The translations under genes were made by a program, and so were the position numbers. Under the pieces are notes generated by a model, which had not been told where the DNA came from, searched no databases, and saw nothing but the letters and a program-made list of their open reading frames with translations. Below, in pieces: positions 29,739 to 40,149 of a stretch of 64,000 nucleotides of DNA. Position 1 is the stretch's first letter. The number at the start of each line of letters is the position of its first letter. The DNA is taken from positions 1 to 64,000 of the forward strand of contig CAUYUJ010020279.1 in NCBI GenBank assembly GCA_963575745.1. Reading direction: 5' to 3'. This DNA comes from Prorocentrum cordatum. Its lineage: Eukaryota; Sar; Dinophyceae; Prorocentrales; Prorocentraceae.

Positions 29739-30075
29739 TCATCATCTTCTTCGTCCTCTTCTCTCTCTTCGAACACCAGGTCGCCAACCCTCAAAACCGC
29801 AGGGATTAGAGAACCCCGCGGGGAGCAAAGCACTCCGCCCGGAGCGCCAAGCATCTCTGTTGATGCCGTTTTTTTGTCGTCTTCGATGTTAGCGGGGATC
29901 TTCTGACCGTCATCATCTTCTTCGTCCTCTTCTCTCTCTTCGAACACCAGGTCGCCAACCCTCAAAACCGCAGGGATGAGAACCCCGCGGGGAGCAAAGC
30001 ACTCCGCCCGGAGCGCCAAGCATCTCTGTTGATGCCGTTTTTTTGTCGTCTTCGATGTTCGGGGATCTTCTGACC
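29739..30075 (+). repeat. 172-bp tandem duplication
   Basis: TCATCATCTTCTTCGTCCTC through GATCTTCTGACCG is present twice (about 29739-29910 and 29911-30075). Each unit ends with an FB-4-like arm (GGAGCGCCAAGCATCTCTG). Confidence 0.8.
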
Positions 30076-30321
30076 GAGGTCAATCCAGACCTGGGTCAGC
30101 AGGAAACCAAAAAACTGCAATGCAGGACAAAAAAACTGCAACGCAGGTCTTCGCAAACCCGGGTCAGCCAATATGCGCGGCCGCCTCGCGGCTCGCTGAC
30201 CCGGGTCAGCCAGGAGTGGGTCTTCGCAGGATCCTGCAGGATCTGGTGCCCTGGCTGACCCCTGTTTGCACTGACTGCAGACCCCCGTCTCAAGGCTCCC
30301 GACCCGACCTCCCGACCACTT

Positions 30322-30724
30322 TGAAGGGGAACTGGGACACACAAATAAATAGACACAAAGAACCAGATTCCCCATATGTTTCCATCCTTGCTGGGTTTCT
30401 GTCTTCCCCCCCACTTACCATATTTTCCATATTCCCTACCTAGGCTCTGCCTAGAACGGTTCTTACTCTCTTAGCTTAAAGGGGCCGGGCAGTGGAAAGC
30501 GCCCCGGGCGGTTCCCCCGGTCCCCGCCCCGCGGTTCCCCCAGTCCCCTGGGAGCTTTAGCTTTAGCTTTAGCTTAGCTTAGCTTTAGCTTAGCTTAGTT
30601 AGCTTAGCTGTAGCTTAGCGTTGCTGTTACTACTAATGCTGCTTTCCTGGGGGCTCCAACTCCTAGGCAGGGTCGCACTGGGATAATTTTCTGGGGAATC
30701 GACGGTGAATTGTGTCTGTGTGTT
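30322..30724 (+). mobile_element. MITE-2 copy split by another insertion
   Basis: The left part, 30322-30433, ends in CATATT; the right part, 30683-30724, resumes at TTCTGGGGAATCGACGGTG. Confidence 0.7.
30434..30682. mobile_element. nested insertion with CCCTRCCTAGG ends and AGCTTT repeat
   Basis: CCCTACCTAGG at 30434 is inverted as CCTAGGCAGGG at 30662-30672. The interior holds GCGGTTCCCCC repeats and an (AGCTTT/AGCTT)n tract at 30549-30615. It interrupts MITE-2. The exact right border is uncertain by about 10 bp. Confidence 0.55.
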
Positions 30725-30975
30725 GCATTGACCCCCGCCTCGAGGCTCCCGAGATGTTTGGGCCTCCCGTGGGGCCCGCCTCCCGCGCCCCCCGGGGCGC
30801 CCCGCGCCGGGCGAGGCGCGGCGCGCCCCCGGGGCAAACACCACCGCTGCAGCTCCCCGCCTGCCTGCCGCGCGAGGGCTGCGGCGTGCGCGGAGGCGCG
30901 CTCCGAGGCTTCAAAGAGGCCCCATAGAGCGCTCGAGGGCTCGCGGAAGGAGCGAAGCGATTGAATGAGGGACTC

Positions 30976-31036
30976 CCTAAGATTGGCATCGCGATGAGGC
31001 GATGCCCAGCTTAGGGATAGGGATATGTTCCAGGCT
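30976..31036 (-). mobile_element. MITE-5 end fragment
   Basis: CCTAAGATTGGCATCGCGAT through GGGATATGTTCCAGGCTG, one end only. Confidence 0.6.
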
Positions 31037-31040
31037 GCGC

Positions 31041-31150
31041 GCTGGCCCCCCTCCTTGGCGCCCGGAGCGCGCCAGGGGCGACTCCCGAGGCGCCGCCGGG
31101 GCGGGGCCCGGCGCGGATCCAAGAAACCCGCCCGGAGCGCCAAAAATTTG
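31041..31150. mobile_element. FB-4 partial copy
   Basis: GCGCCCGGAGCGCGCCAGGG core and the right arm GGCGCGGATCCAAGAAACCC, then GGAGCGCCAAAAATTTG. Confidence 0.6.
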
Positions 31151-31198
31151 TGCGCGCGACGCCCGCAGCACCGAGTCGGGGAGGCGTAAGTTAAGATC

Positions 31199-31367
31199 GG
31201 GGATGGACAGACCCCCCCTTTAGCAAGACGTGGTTTAGTGAAAACGACCTGAGGCCCAAACCTGGCGGGCGCGAGCCTGGAAAATAACGGCCACGGCGCC
31301 CTCTCGAGAACCGAAAACGGACAATTCACTAATCGACGTGTCACTGTTGGGGGTTCTGTCCACCCCC
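31199..31367 (+). mobile_element. MITE-3 copy
   Basis: GGGGATGGACAGACCCCCCC to GGGTTCTGTCCACCCCC. Nearly identical to the copies at 23265 and 57409. Confidence 0.8.
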
Positions 31368-31964
31368 GATAAGGGGCACCTACTGGGAGGTCTTCGTCGG
31401 AAAGACTTCGGAGGCCGAAGCCCCATTTGGGGGGCCGGCACGCCGCAGCGGACCTCGGAGGGAGCGGGATTGAGCAGGACCAAGCGGGATTGGGGGGGAT
31501 CAAGCCGGATCAAGCGGGATCTAGGCGGATTATAACAGATTTTGGACCAAGCCAAAAATCAGAATTTGACCTCCCAGGAACTGCATCCGAAGAGACGGAA
31601 GACTCGGGTACGGGGGACTCGGGTTGGCCTGACGGGGCCATCAAGAAGATGGCGAGACCCAATCTGAAACTTGACGCGAGCTCCCGCTGCAAACATCTCA
31701 CGAACACCGGACCGTCAAAATCCAGGACGCGCTCGTCAAAAAACGTCGGCAAACCCGAGTTCGGGCTAACTCGAGTCCTACGTTTCCCCGACTGATCTGT
31801 CCACCGTGGCACGGCGACGGTGAGCAGCAGGGAAGAGGAGGCAGGCACGAGAGGCAGCGTGGAACACGGAGGGCGGGGAGGTGCAACGGGCAACGTGGAC
31901 GATGGCACTGACAGCGGTCAGGAGAGCGATGACAAGAACGAGAGTAAAGAGGAGGGCCCGACGA
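31368..31964. other. spacer, no gene assigned
   Basis: Bases 31470-31530 hold a GGGATT/GGATCAAGC-type imperfect repeat. Nothing else recognised. Confidence 0.45.
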
Positions 31965-32112
31965 GGGCCCCATACATCTGGCGGATTGACTTCTCCATCC
32001 GCTTCAATTGGTCAAGTGCTTCATATCTGCCCGTTGTTTCATGGCCAAGGTGCCCGAACACTGCTTTCTGCAGTCCGACTGGAGCCAAGAAACACAGGTG
32101 GATTGCGACGCC
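31965..32112 (-). CDS. putative coding exon
   Basis: About 49 minus-strand codons with good composition: HLCFLAPVGLQKAVFGHLGH, then ETTGRYEALDQLKRMEKSIR and QMYGALVGP. The opposite strand is also open but basic and poorer. No family recognised. Likely one exon of an unknown gene. Confidence 0.45.
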
Positions 32113-32340
32113 AAAGTTTTGGGAGAAGAGGGTTAGAGCGAGGGCGAGACAGAATGATGGGAAGGCGAGGCGGAAACTCATGTGGACTTTTGGGATGGCC
32201 AGGCCAGGGTCTCTCTCTCTCTCTCTCTCGCTTTCACTCTCCCCCTGAGGCGCCAGAGGAAGCGCGGGGATGGGCGGGGATGGGCCCGACCGGTTTCAAG
32301 TGGAGGAGGAAAAGGACGGAATGTGATTCGCACTCGTGTT

Positions 32341-32508
32341 AGGTCGGGCATGTCCCTTTTTGCAAGCGGATTTTGGACGGGAGTAAAACATGGCACCAAC
32401 AAAAACAAAGTGCAACATACAATACAATAGTCGGATCATCGCTCCCAAGCTATGAGACGATGTTCTGACTAGTTGAATATTCCTCCTGCAGAGAGCCACG
32501 CGCGACTT
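32341..32508 (+). mobile_element. MITE-1 copy
   Basis: AGGTCGGGCATGTCCC to GAGAGCCACGCGCGACTT; left flank TT(AG), right flank AATA. Confidence 0.7.
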
Positions 32509-32829
32509 AATAGCTGACGTCAGATGCATTGACATTATGTGCAGCACATCTGCGTGGGTTTTTTGGTTCGGCGAAGGCGCCGTCATGGGTGGTGGGAGAT
32601 GGAAGTCCAGCGCCGACCCCGGACACCCGCGCGGTCCTGCGGCGGAAACTATTGTTTGTTTGAACCTTCAAACGAGAAGAGGGGAGAGACGCGGGATGGG
32701 GCCTCGAGGTTGGCGACTGGATCTGCAAAGGTAAAACACCTCCAGCCAACTATTTCCTGAACTCCAGGGGGGGCGGGGTGGACGCGGCCCCGGTAGAGAG
32801 CCAGGCATCCGCCCGACCCCCAAGGGGAG

Positions 32830-33165
32830 ATGGGAGAGGGGGATGGGGAAAGAGGAGGGACGAGGAGGGGCGAGGGGGAGAGGACGGCGGCAGGGACACG
32901 GAACCGTGCTCGGCGGACGGAGGAGGGAAGGGGGAGGAGGGACGGGTGGTGGGGGCAAGGGGGAGGAGGGGGAAGGAGGAGGAGGAGGAGGAGGAGGAGG
33001 AGGTGGAGGAGGAGGAGGAGGAGGAGGAAGGAGGAGGAGGAGGGAAGAGGAGGACGAGGAGGAGGAGGAGGAGGAGGAGGAGGAAGAGGAGGAGGAGGAG
33101 GAGGAGGAGGAGGAGGAGACGGAGGAGGAGGGAGGAGTAGGGAGAGGAGGAGGAGGAGGATATGA
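32830..33165. repeat. (GGA)n microsatellite
   Basis: GGA/GAG-rich plus strand of over 300 bases, densest from 32965. No gene. Confidence 0.95.
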
Positions 33166-33289
33166 TGATGTGAGACCAGGCGGAAGCGCGTCGGTCGGGA
33201 CGGCGCGCCCCGCCCCCGCGCCACGCGCGGGAAGGCCCACGGCCTCAAAGGACCACAAGCTGCATGCGGCGCCCCGATGCGCGGTGCAC

Positions 33290-33722
33290 TGCCGCAGGAT
33301 TGCACGGGACCTCGTCGTCGGAAAGCGGCGCCCCGGGGAGCTGGCCACTGCCGCTGGTAGGCGCCCCGACGAGCGGGCCACTGCCGCTGAAGCACTGACG
33401 GACAACAAGCCGAGGCCCCCCGGAGAGCGGGCCACTGCCTCGGAGGGCAGCCGCACCTCCAACACGCTGCGGCGCCACGATGAGCGGGCCACTGCCACAG
33501 GAAGAAGGGCCTCATCGTCGGAAAGCGGCGACCCGAAGAGCGGGCCACTGCCGCCGGTAGCAACACTCATCGCGGCTTGCGGCGCCCCGATGAGCGAGCC
33601 ACTGCCGCTGAGACGCTGCCCGAAAGCAGGCCGGGGCGCCCCGGGGAGCGGGCCACTGCCTCGGAGGGTAGTCGTACCACCGCAAAGCTGCGGCGCCCCG
33701 CTGAGCGGGCCACTGCCAAATG
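33290..33722 (+). repeat. GAGCGGGCCACTGCC repeated motif
   Basis: About nine copies of GAGCGGGCCACTGCC (with 1-2 changes) spaced roughly 30-70 bp, joined by GGCGCCCCGATG-type linkers. The minus-strand frame (AVARSSGRR...) is repeat-derived. Confidence 0.75.
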
Positions 33723-33912
33723 AAGACAGCCCTGGGCGGCAGCATCGCGGCGGCCACGGCCGCGGGCGGGCTTCCAGCACAGCGTGCCGTCAGCGTCCCA
33801 CGCGACGGCCCTGCCTCTCAAGTCCCCGTGCCCACCGCCGCCGGCAGCTCCCCTGCCGCGGCGCTGGGCGGAGGCCAGGCTGAGCTCCTGCCTGGCCCGC
33901 TCGGCGACGTCG

Positions 33913-34270
33913 ACCTTATTCTTGCTTCTTGCTCCTTGCCCGCGAGTCTGAAGAAAGGGTGCCAGGCGCGGCCATGTGCTCCCGTGCGCGCACGTCGGCC
34001 TCCGTCTCCTCGACGATGGAGCGCAGCCGTTTGAGGGGCACCTCGATGGCAGCCATGTCCACGCCGACCGTCGGGCCAAGCACAGGCGGCAGGACCACCA
34101 CGCCGGAACGGAACCGCTCAAGCGCAACAGGGAGAACGACGTGCGACGCGGCCGAGGCGCGGAGCTGCGCGAGCTCGGCGTCGATCTCAGCGGCGTCATC
34201 TGCTCCGTCTTGCGCGCCGCCACCTCCAGCATCGCCAGGACCCTCCGCCCGCGCGAACGCCTCCGCGAGG
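33913..34270 (-). CDS. hypothetical protein fragment, C-terminus
   Basis: A continuous minus-strand frame of about 118 codons ends at TAA near 33915. It reads DDAAEIDAELAQLRASAASH, then VVLPVALERFRSGVVVLPPV, LGPTVGVDMAAIEVPLKRLR, and SIVEETEADVRAREH. It looks like a folded region followed by a coiled coil. A similar phrase (AEIDAEMVALAERAG) occurs in the decayed frame near 47310. Upstream it runs into a 96-bp tandem duplication. Family unknown. Confidence 0.4.
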
Positions 34271-34280
34271 GCCGCGCGCG

Positions 34281-34472
34281 GAAGCGGGCAACAGCGGCCC
34301 CGCGGTGGCCCGCGACCGCCGCGAACGCGTCCAAGAAGCGTGCCGCGACTGGCGCCTCCGCGCGCCGGTACGCGCTGAAGCGGGCAACAGCGGACCCGCG
34401 GTGGCCCGCGACCGCCGCGAACGCGTCCAGGAAGCGTGCCGCGGCCCGCGCCCCCGCGCGCCGGTACTGCTT
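34281..34472. repeat. 96-bp tandem duplication
   Basis: GAAGCGGGCAACAGCGG starts at 34281 and again at 34377. Both units contain TGGCCCGCGACCGCCGCGAA and AAGCGTGCCGCG. Confidence 0.85.
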
Positions 34473-34520
34473 CCGGCGCCCGGCCGCGGGCCGGCTGGGG
34501 CGGCGGTGGACAAGCCTCAC

Positions 34521-34664
34521 TTCAGTGGACCTCCCTTTAGTAACGGCCTGGGACCGACACCGACGGACCTGGACCCGCGAGAATGGCGGCCGTCACGCCC
34601 TCTCGCGAACCGAGAACGGCCAATTCACTAATCGACGTGTCAGGGCAGGAGGCCTACCCACCCC
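34521..34664 (+). mobile_element. MITE-3 copy, diverged
   Basis: CAGTGGACCTCCCTTTAGTA to ATTCACTAATCGACGTGTCA and onwards to CTACCCACCCCC. Confidence 0.7.
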
Positions 34665-34825
34665 CGAGGTTGGGGCGGCGCCCGCACCCGCCGTCGGCCT
34701 CCTCCCACATCGCGCGCACGGAGGCGAGGGGAGGGAGAGCGGCCCGCGGCGAGGGGGGGGAGGAGCAGAAGGGCTCCCGCGGGCGGCGGGCTCGGAACGA
34801 GCGGAGACCCGGCCCGAGCGGGCGC

Positions 34826-34880
34826 TGGAGGAGGAGGAGGAGGAGGAGGAGGAGGAGGAGGAGGAGGAGAAGGAGAAGCC
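34826..34880. repeat. (GGA)n microsatellite
   Basis: GGAGGAGGA run. The sequence to 35150 shows no sure gene; a plus-strand open piece near 35084 (MKLVHRRGGEHLAVEHLADL) is weak. Confidence 0.9.
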
Positions 34881-35169
34881 TCTGAAGACGACCCCCTTGT
34901 GATTGCACTGAGCATCGCCTGACCGACCCCTACCCCCACGGCGCTTCCTGGCCGAAGTTCCCCCCTGGATGAAGATGTAGGCTGTTCCCTGCGGGGCTCG
35001 AGGAGTATATCCCCAACTGGGGTGGTGGGGCGGTGGGGATCGGGATGAGGACTGGGACGGGGATAGGAAAGGGTCAAATGAAACTGGTGCACCGGAGAGG
35101 GGGGGAGCACCTCGCGGTGGAGCACCTCGCTGATCTCCTGCCAGCCGCCAGCGTCCTCAGGACGCTGCG

Positions 35170-35539
35170 CTCCGCATCCGTCTCCTCCGTCTCCTCCTCC
35201 TCCCTACCCGATCTTCACTCCCCATACCTCCTGATCCTCCTCCCTCCCAGGTCCTCCTTCTCCTCCTCCTCCAGGCCCCTCCCCCTTCCCCTCCCCACCC
35301 TTCCTCCACGCCCCCTCCTCCAACGTGCTCCCTCCTCTCTCCTCCGCAACCACCCCCCTCCCTACATTTCTGGTTCATCCCAAACACTCTTCCGTACTGT
35401 TTCATGTTCCTCCTCCTGCTCATCCTCCGACAAGTCCTCGTCGTCGTCGTCGTCGTCGTCGTCGTCATCGTCATCGTCATCATCACCATCATCAGCGTCA
35501 TCCTCTTTATCATCCTCATCCTCATCCTCCTCCTCCTTC

Positions 35540-35587
<48 letters not shown>

Positions 35588-35840
35588 GCAGCATCAGCAT
35601 CAGCATCATCAGCATCATCGTCATCATCATTTTCTTCATCATCATCAGCATCCTTATCCTCATCATCATCCTCATCATCACCACCACCATCACCATCATC
35701 ATCAGCGTCAGCATCATCATCACCATCAGCAACAACATCAATATCATCAGCATCATCACCATCACCATCATCACCAACACAATCACCAACACCAGCACCA
35801 CCATCCTCATCCTCATCCTCATCCACACCAGACGGGGGCA
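35170..35840. repeat. TCC then (ATC)n microsatellite block
   Basis: TCC-rich to about 35300, CGT triplets at 35430-35480, then CATCAT/CACCAT to 35830. Frames are poly-S, poly-H, poly-I or poly-M/D and are not genes. Confidence 0.95.
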
Positions 35841-36369
35841 ACAAATCATGGCCTGGAGGCATGTGCGAGAACGAAGCCAGGCGGGTCACGAAACGCATCG
35901 AAACAAGAGAAGGGGTCCTCGGTTTGAGTTCCCAGTAGCTGTCCATCTAAATACGACCGATGAACGTGTTGAGGCTCGGGTGTTACTTCTGTGTTGGGAG
36001 AGAGGGTGGGAGTGAGCTAGACGGCTTGCAATCTAGGATATGTCTTGAGCCCCCCACATTTACACACTCTGAATACTACTCTCCTCTCTTCCCTGATGAA
36101 ATCTGGAAGGTGCTCGGCCCCCCTCCCCGTACGTTTTTTTCTTGCAGACAAGATTCCCAAGAATTGGGTGTTCGCTTTTTTCAAAATGCTGATCCCGCTA
36201 AAACGCTGGCCTCATTTCCGCGCTTCCGCTCGTTCCAAATCGTGCTCCCTCTGCAACGCTGGCCTCATGCCCGCGCTTCCGCTCGTTCCGAATCGTGTTC
36301 CCGCTGCAGCGCTGGCCTCATGCCCGCGCTTCCGCTCGTTCCGAATCGTGCTCCCGCTGGCATCATCAA

Positions 36370-36680
36370 TTCCAGTGCCATGCCACTGCATGCAATTCAA
36401 TACAATGTGGCGCTCCGCTGTGCGATGCCATGCCTTCAGCTGCAGTGCAAAGATATGCAGTGCTTGACTACGCAGTGCCACGCCATGCTATGCCATGCTA
36501 CGCTTTGATCGTCAACGCCATGCTATGCCATGCTCTGTTATGTGCCGCTGTGCGATGCCAATATTTGCGTTGCATTGCTTTGGGATGCAATTCTTCACTA
36601 CGCAACGCCACGCCATTCTATGATATACTACGCTCTGCCGTGCTCTCCTGAGCCCTACAATGCCGTGCTCTACGATGCAT
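36370..36680. repeat. degenerate ATGCC/ATGCT pentamer tract
   Basis: A 5-base rhythm of TGCCA/TGCTA/TGCAA for about 300 bases. A 60-bp direct repeat (CTGGCCTCATGCCCGCGCTT) lies just before it at 36200-36350. Confidence 0.65.
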
Positions 36681-36689
36681 CGCGCACCC

Positions 36690-37700
36690 TCTCGGGATCA
36701 TTGCCCTGCTCGACATCCGACTGTGCGAATAGAGAGGATATCTACGGCATGGTAGGGAATGAGAGGGAGGGGAAGAACGTCAGATATGACGCGAGCGCGC
36801 CTAGCTTGCTCGACCCCCTCCCCTGCATCTGGACGGGGCGACAAACGACCGACTGGAGCGTCCAAGAAGGTCTCGGCGAGAACGCAAACAACCTTGATGT
36901 TTCGAAGGTTTCGCTCATGTTAGCCTCCTGGAGGGTGAACCCCGATGGGGAACCCCCTCTTCTTCGATCGAACTCCTTCAAGATGGCCCCAAGATGGCCC
37001 CCACGGCTTCGAAGAGTGCCCTAAGAGACCCCCAAGAGGTCCCAAGAGGCTTCCCCGAGGAAACCAAGACGTTCTTAAAGGCTCCTGGGACCGCAGGGCG
37101 TCCTCTGTTATCCGTATGGTTTCGTCCAAACTATCCGCATGGTTCCTTCTGTTATCCGCATGGCTCCGTCTGCAATGGCAGAGTCGGGCAGCGGAGAGTA
37201 TATTTTAGACGCTTCGCGTAGCCCCACCAGAGTAGCCCCAACAGCTTTGTAGTGGCGGCCATTGGCTGCGCGCTGAGTGGTCCAGCCTTCAGCGCCGCCG
37301 GCCCTTGTTTTCCACCACCAGCAGCCGGTCCCCCGGGCTGGTGCCAGTTGTTTGTCTGGGGTGATGCTCGGAGCTTGGCGCCGCAAGGGCGACGTCCCGT
37401 AGCACTTGCACCACTGTGCGCTTGTTCTTCTGGACCGGGCGGCGCCTAGGTGCGTCACTGCAAATGTGGAGCATTTTGCTCAGTGCACGTGCACCGCACC
37501 TCTTGTGTGCAATTAGCCTGTACCGCCGTCCCGGACACGCTTTTTGCCGCCAGACCGTAGTCGCGCGGCGGCCGACCAAAAAAGTAGCCCCACCAGCCCA
37601 TGCAGAGACGATGCCCCGGCGAGTTGCCCTGATCGGGGATGTGGAGGAGCACGCAGTGAGAACAAAGGCTGAGGAAGCCGTCGTACCCTATCAGGGAGAG
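36690..37700. other. spacer with weak minus-strand coding signal
   Basis: Around 37289-37460 the minus strand is open with mixed composition (PVQKNKRTVVQVLRDVALAA) but has no clear start or homolog. TGTTATCCGYATGGTTTCG-type words repeat at 37105-37165. Confidence 0.3.
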
Positions 37701-38087
37701 TATGGATGAGGAATCGGAGGAGGAATAGGGGGATGGACAAGGGGTGGAAGGAGGAGGTAGGGGAAGGAGGGAGGTATAGGCGGATGAGGACGAGGAGGAG
37801 GAGAAAGAGTGAGAAAGGCCAGAGGACTCTTGGATGTATCTTGTGATCTCCTGAGAGTTTCTGGGGGGTCGTTTTGGGGGCCTCTTGGCCGATAGTAAAA
37901 CGGACGTAGGGGCGAAACAGAACGGGGAGCAGTGGACTCGAATCGGCAAGCCTCTTCGGGAAAGATCAGCGCCACAGGAAGGGCTGGGTGGGAGGGATGG
38001 GATATCAGGCACGGCCCGAACGCGCCCAGCTTGCCCATTGCCCCCTCTGTGGCCAGACCCTCCCCCGTGCCTCAAACCATCGTCCCT

Positions 38088-38190
38088 CCTCCTCCTCCTC
38101 CTCCTCCTCCTCCTCCTCCTCCTCTCTCCTCCTCCTCCTCCTCCTCCTCTTCCTCCTCCTCCTCTCTCCTGTCGCCTCCTCCTCCTCCCT
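38088..38190. repeat. (TCC)n microsatellite
   Basis: Nearly pure CTC triplets over about 100 bases. Confidence 0.95.
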
Positions 38191-38232
38191 CCCCCTTCTC
38201 CCCCGTCCGCTCCGCGGCCTGCCCACGCTCGC

Positions 38233-38334
38233 TTAGGCCGCGTCCTTCGAGGAGTTGGCCCTCCTCGCGTCGTTCAGGCGGTCCCTGGACTCCTCCAGCA
38301 GCTCCAGGATGTCCCACTTCCACGGGATGGTGCC
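38233..38334 (-). CDS. putative terminal exon
   Basis: Minus-strand frame TIPWKWDILELLEESRDRLN, then DARRANSSKDAA and TAA, lying next to a TCC tract. Composition is clearly protein-like. Could be the last exon of the same gene as 38498-38660. Confidence 0.4.
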   Translation of the reverse strand, partial: GTIPWKWDILELLEESRDRLNDARRANSSKDAA

Positions 38335-38497
38335 TCCCCCCGCGCTCCCTCCGCGGGAGAAAGGGAGGGTGGAAGAGCGCAAAGTCGGGGACCGACCCGT
38401 GACAGCAGAGCTGGGGAACCGACGTGCCGAGTCCCCATGGGGGGCGGTGGACATGGACACGGTTCGGCCCCGGCAGCTGGGCGTGAACGCTTCGTCA

Positions 38498-38660
38498 ACT
38501 TGGCTCGCGCCGCTTTTTCAACGCGAGCCGCATCCACTTAGCGATGCGGTCTCTCTGGCGGCGGTCCGGGTCCTGCACCCTGGGCGGCAGCTCGCGGAGC
38601 AGGCCCTCGCCGCCGTGAGCGTCAGTGGTGTGCGCCGCGCAGGCCTTCAGGTGGGCCCTC
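38498..38660 (-). CDS. putative coding exon
   Basis: Minus-strand ETVEAQRAHLKACAAHTTDA, then HGGEGLLRELPPRVQDPDRR and QRDRIAKWMRLALKKRREPS. Its 5' side (right) is the long TG/CATA microsatellite, placed as an intron would be. Family unknown. Confidence 0.4.
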
Positions 38661-38689
38661 TGAGCTTCCACGGTCTCGCGCGCATGCGT

Positions 38690-38711
38690 GCCCGTGCGCA
38701 TGCATGCGCGC

Positions 38712-38748
<37 letters not shown>

Positions 38749-38883
38749 CGTGGGTATATATGTCTGTCCGTCTGTATGTCCGTATGTATGCATGCATATA
38801 TCTACGTACATGTGTGCGTATGCCTGTCTGTCTGTCTGGCTGGCTGTATGTATGTGTGTTCGCAAGTTTGCATGTATGTATGT

Positions 38884-38923
<40 letters not shown>

Positions 38924-39607
38924 TTGCATGTATGTATGTTTGTATGTGCGTAGGTCTGGTTGTACGTATGTGTGTGTGTGAATGTGTACACGTGAATGTA
39001 TGTATGCATGCATGCATGTATGCACGAATGCATGTATGTACTTAGTTGTGGATATGTATATACATGCATGTATGTGTGTATGTATGGATGTGTGTATGTG
39101 TGTATGTGTGTATGTATGTATGTATGTATGTATGTATGTATGTATGTATGTATGTATGTATATATGTATGTACGTATGCATGTATGTGTGTATGTATGTA
39201 TGTATGTATGTAAGTATGTATGTATGTGTGGGTAGGCAGGTAGGTCGGTATGCGTGTATGCATGTATGTGTATGTGTGCGTGTGTGCGTGTGTATGCACG
39301 TATGCATGTCTATATGCATACGTGTATGTGTGTGCATGTGCATGTGTGTAATGTGTGTGCGTATGTAGATGTGCATGCATGCACACATGTGTATGTGTAT
39401 GCGTGTATGCATGCATGCATATTGCAGGTATGTATGTGTGTATGTATGGATGCACGTATGTATATGTGCATGTCGCTATGCGTGTATGTATGAATATATG
39501 CGTGCATGCATGTATGTCTGCGTGGATGTATGGATGTAGGTAGGCCGGTAGGTCGACAGGTAGGTAGAAAGGTGGGTAGGTAGGTCGGTATTCAGGCATA
39601 CATGCAC

Positions 39608-39638
<31 letters not shown>

Positions 39639-39640
39639 CA
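38690..39640. repeat. TG / ATGT / TA microsatellite block
   Basis: (TG)n at 38715-38750, (TA)n at 38888-38919, (ATGT)n to 39230 and variants to 39640. Frames of poly-(YV/MC/HT) are artefacts. Confidence 0.95.
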
Positions 39641-39760
39641 TGGTATGTTATGTTATGTTATGGTATGCTCTGGTACATTGTGTCATGCCATGGTATGGTG
39701 TGGCATGATGTGCTATGTCGTGCTAAGGTTATGTGCTGAAATGGATGTATGCGTGTCAGA
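39640..39760. repeat. degenerate TATGT/TGGTA pentamer tract
   Basis: TTATG/TGGTA five-base rhythm directly after a TATG microsatellite. Confidence 0.55.
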
Positions 39761-39849
39761 GGTATGCATGCACGCATGTGTGTATGAATGTATGTACGTA
39801 TGTGTGTGTATGTAGGTAGGTATTCAGGGGTGTGTGTATGTATACGTGT

Positions 39850-39923
39850 GCGAGCGCGCGCGTGTGTGTGTGTGCGTGTGTGTGTGTGTGTGTGTGCGTG
39901 TGCGTGTGCGTGTGCGTGTGCGT

Positions 39924-39962
<39 letters not shown>
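39850..39962. repeat. (TG)n/(TGTGCG)n microsatellite
   Basis: Alternating TG with periodic C, ending TGTGCGTCAG. Confidence 0.95.
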
Positions 39963-39965
<3 letters not shown>

Positions 39966-39967
39966 CA

Positions 39968-40139
39968 GGACCTTCCGGACAACCCCTGGCCTCGGGTGAA
40001 ACCAGGGAGAGCCTGGATGGCCCTGCAGAACACGGACCCAAAGGATCTTCACAGGTCCACGCAGGAGACGCTCTGCAGCGTAAAGTACAGCTCCAGGTCG
40101 GGGACAAAAGGCCCACCCAAGAGAAAGCCCTACGCATGA
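39968..40139 (+). CDS. putative terminal exon after a TG-tract intron
   Basis: After ...GTGTGCGTCAG (an acceptor-like CAG) the plus strand reads [20 protein letters not shown], then [20 protein letters not shown] and [16 protein letters not shown] before TGA at 40137-40139. The 57 codons have natural composition and a basic tail. No family recognised. The layout of a microsatellite, then CAG, then an open frame to a stop is repeated at 45750-45850. Confidence 0.45.
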
Positions 40140-40149
40140 GGCAAACCCA

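Noticed and set aside
26581-29906. Several 200-460-codon frames on both strands
   Set aside because: They read through the 103-bp satellite, which simply lacks stops; unit length is not a multiple of three.
30549-30615. Telomeric repeat
   Set aside because: The unit is AGCTTT/AGCTT, not TTTAGGG, and it lies inside an interstitial insertion.
35157-36015. Poly-Met/Asp/His/Ile proteins
   Set aside because: Translations of ATC/CAT microsatellites.
38495-39412. 305-codon His/Thr/Tyr-rich protein
   Set aside because: Translation of TG/ATGT microsatellites except its last about 55 codons, kept separately.
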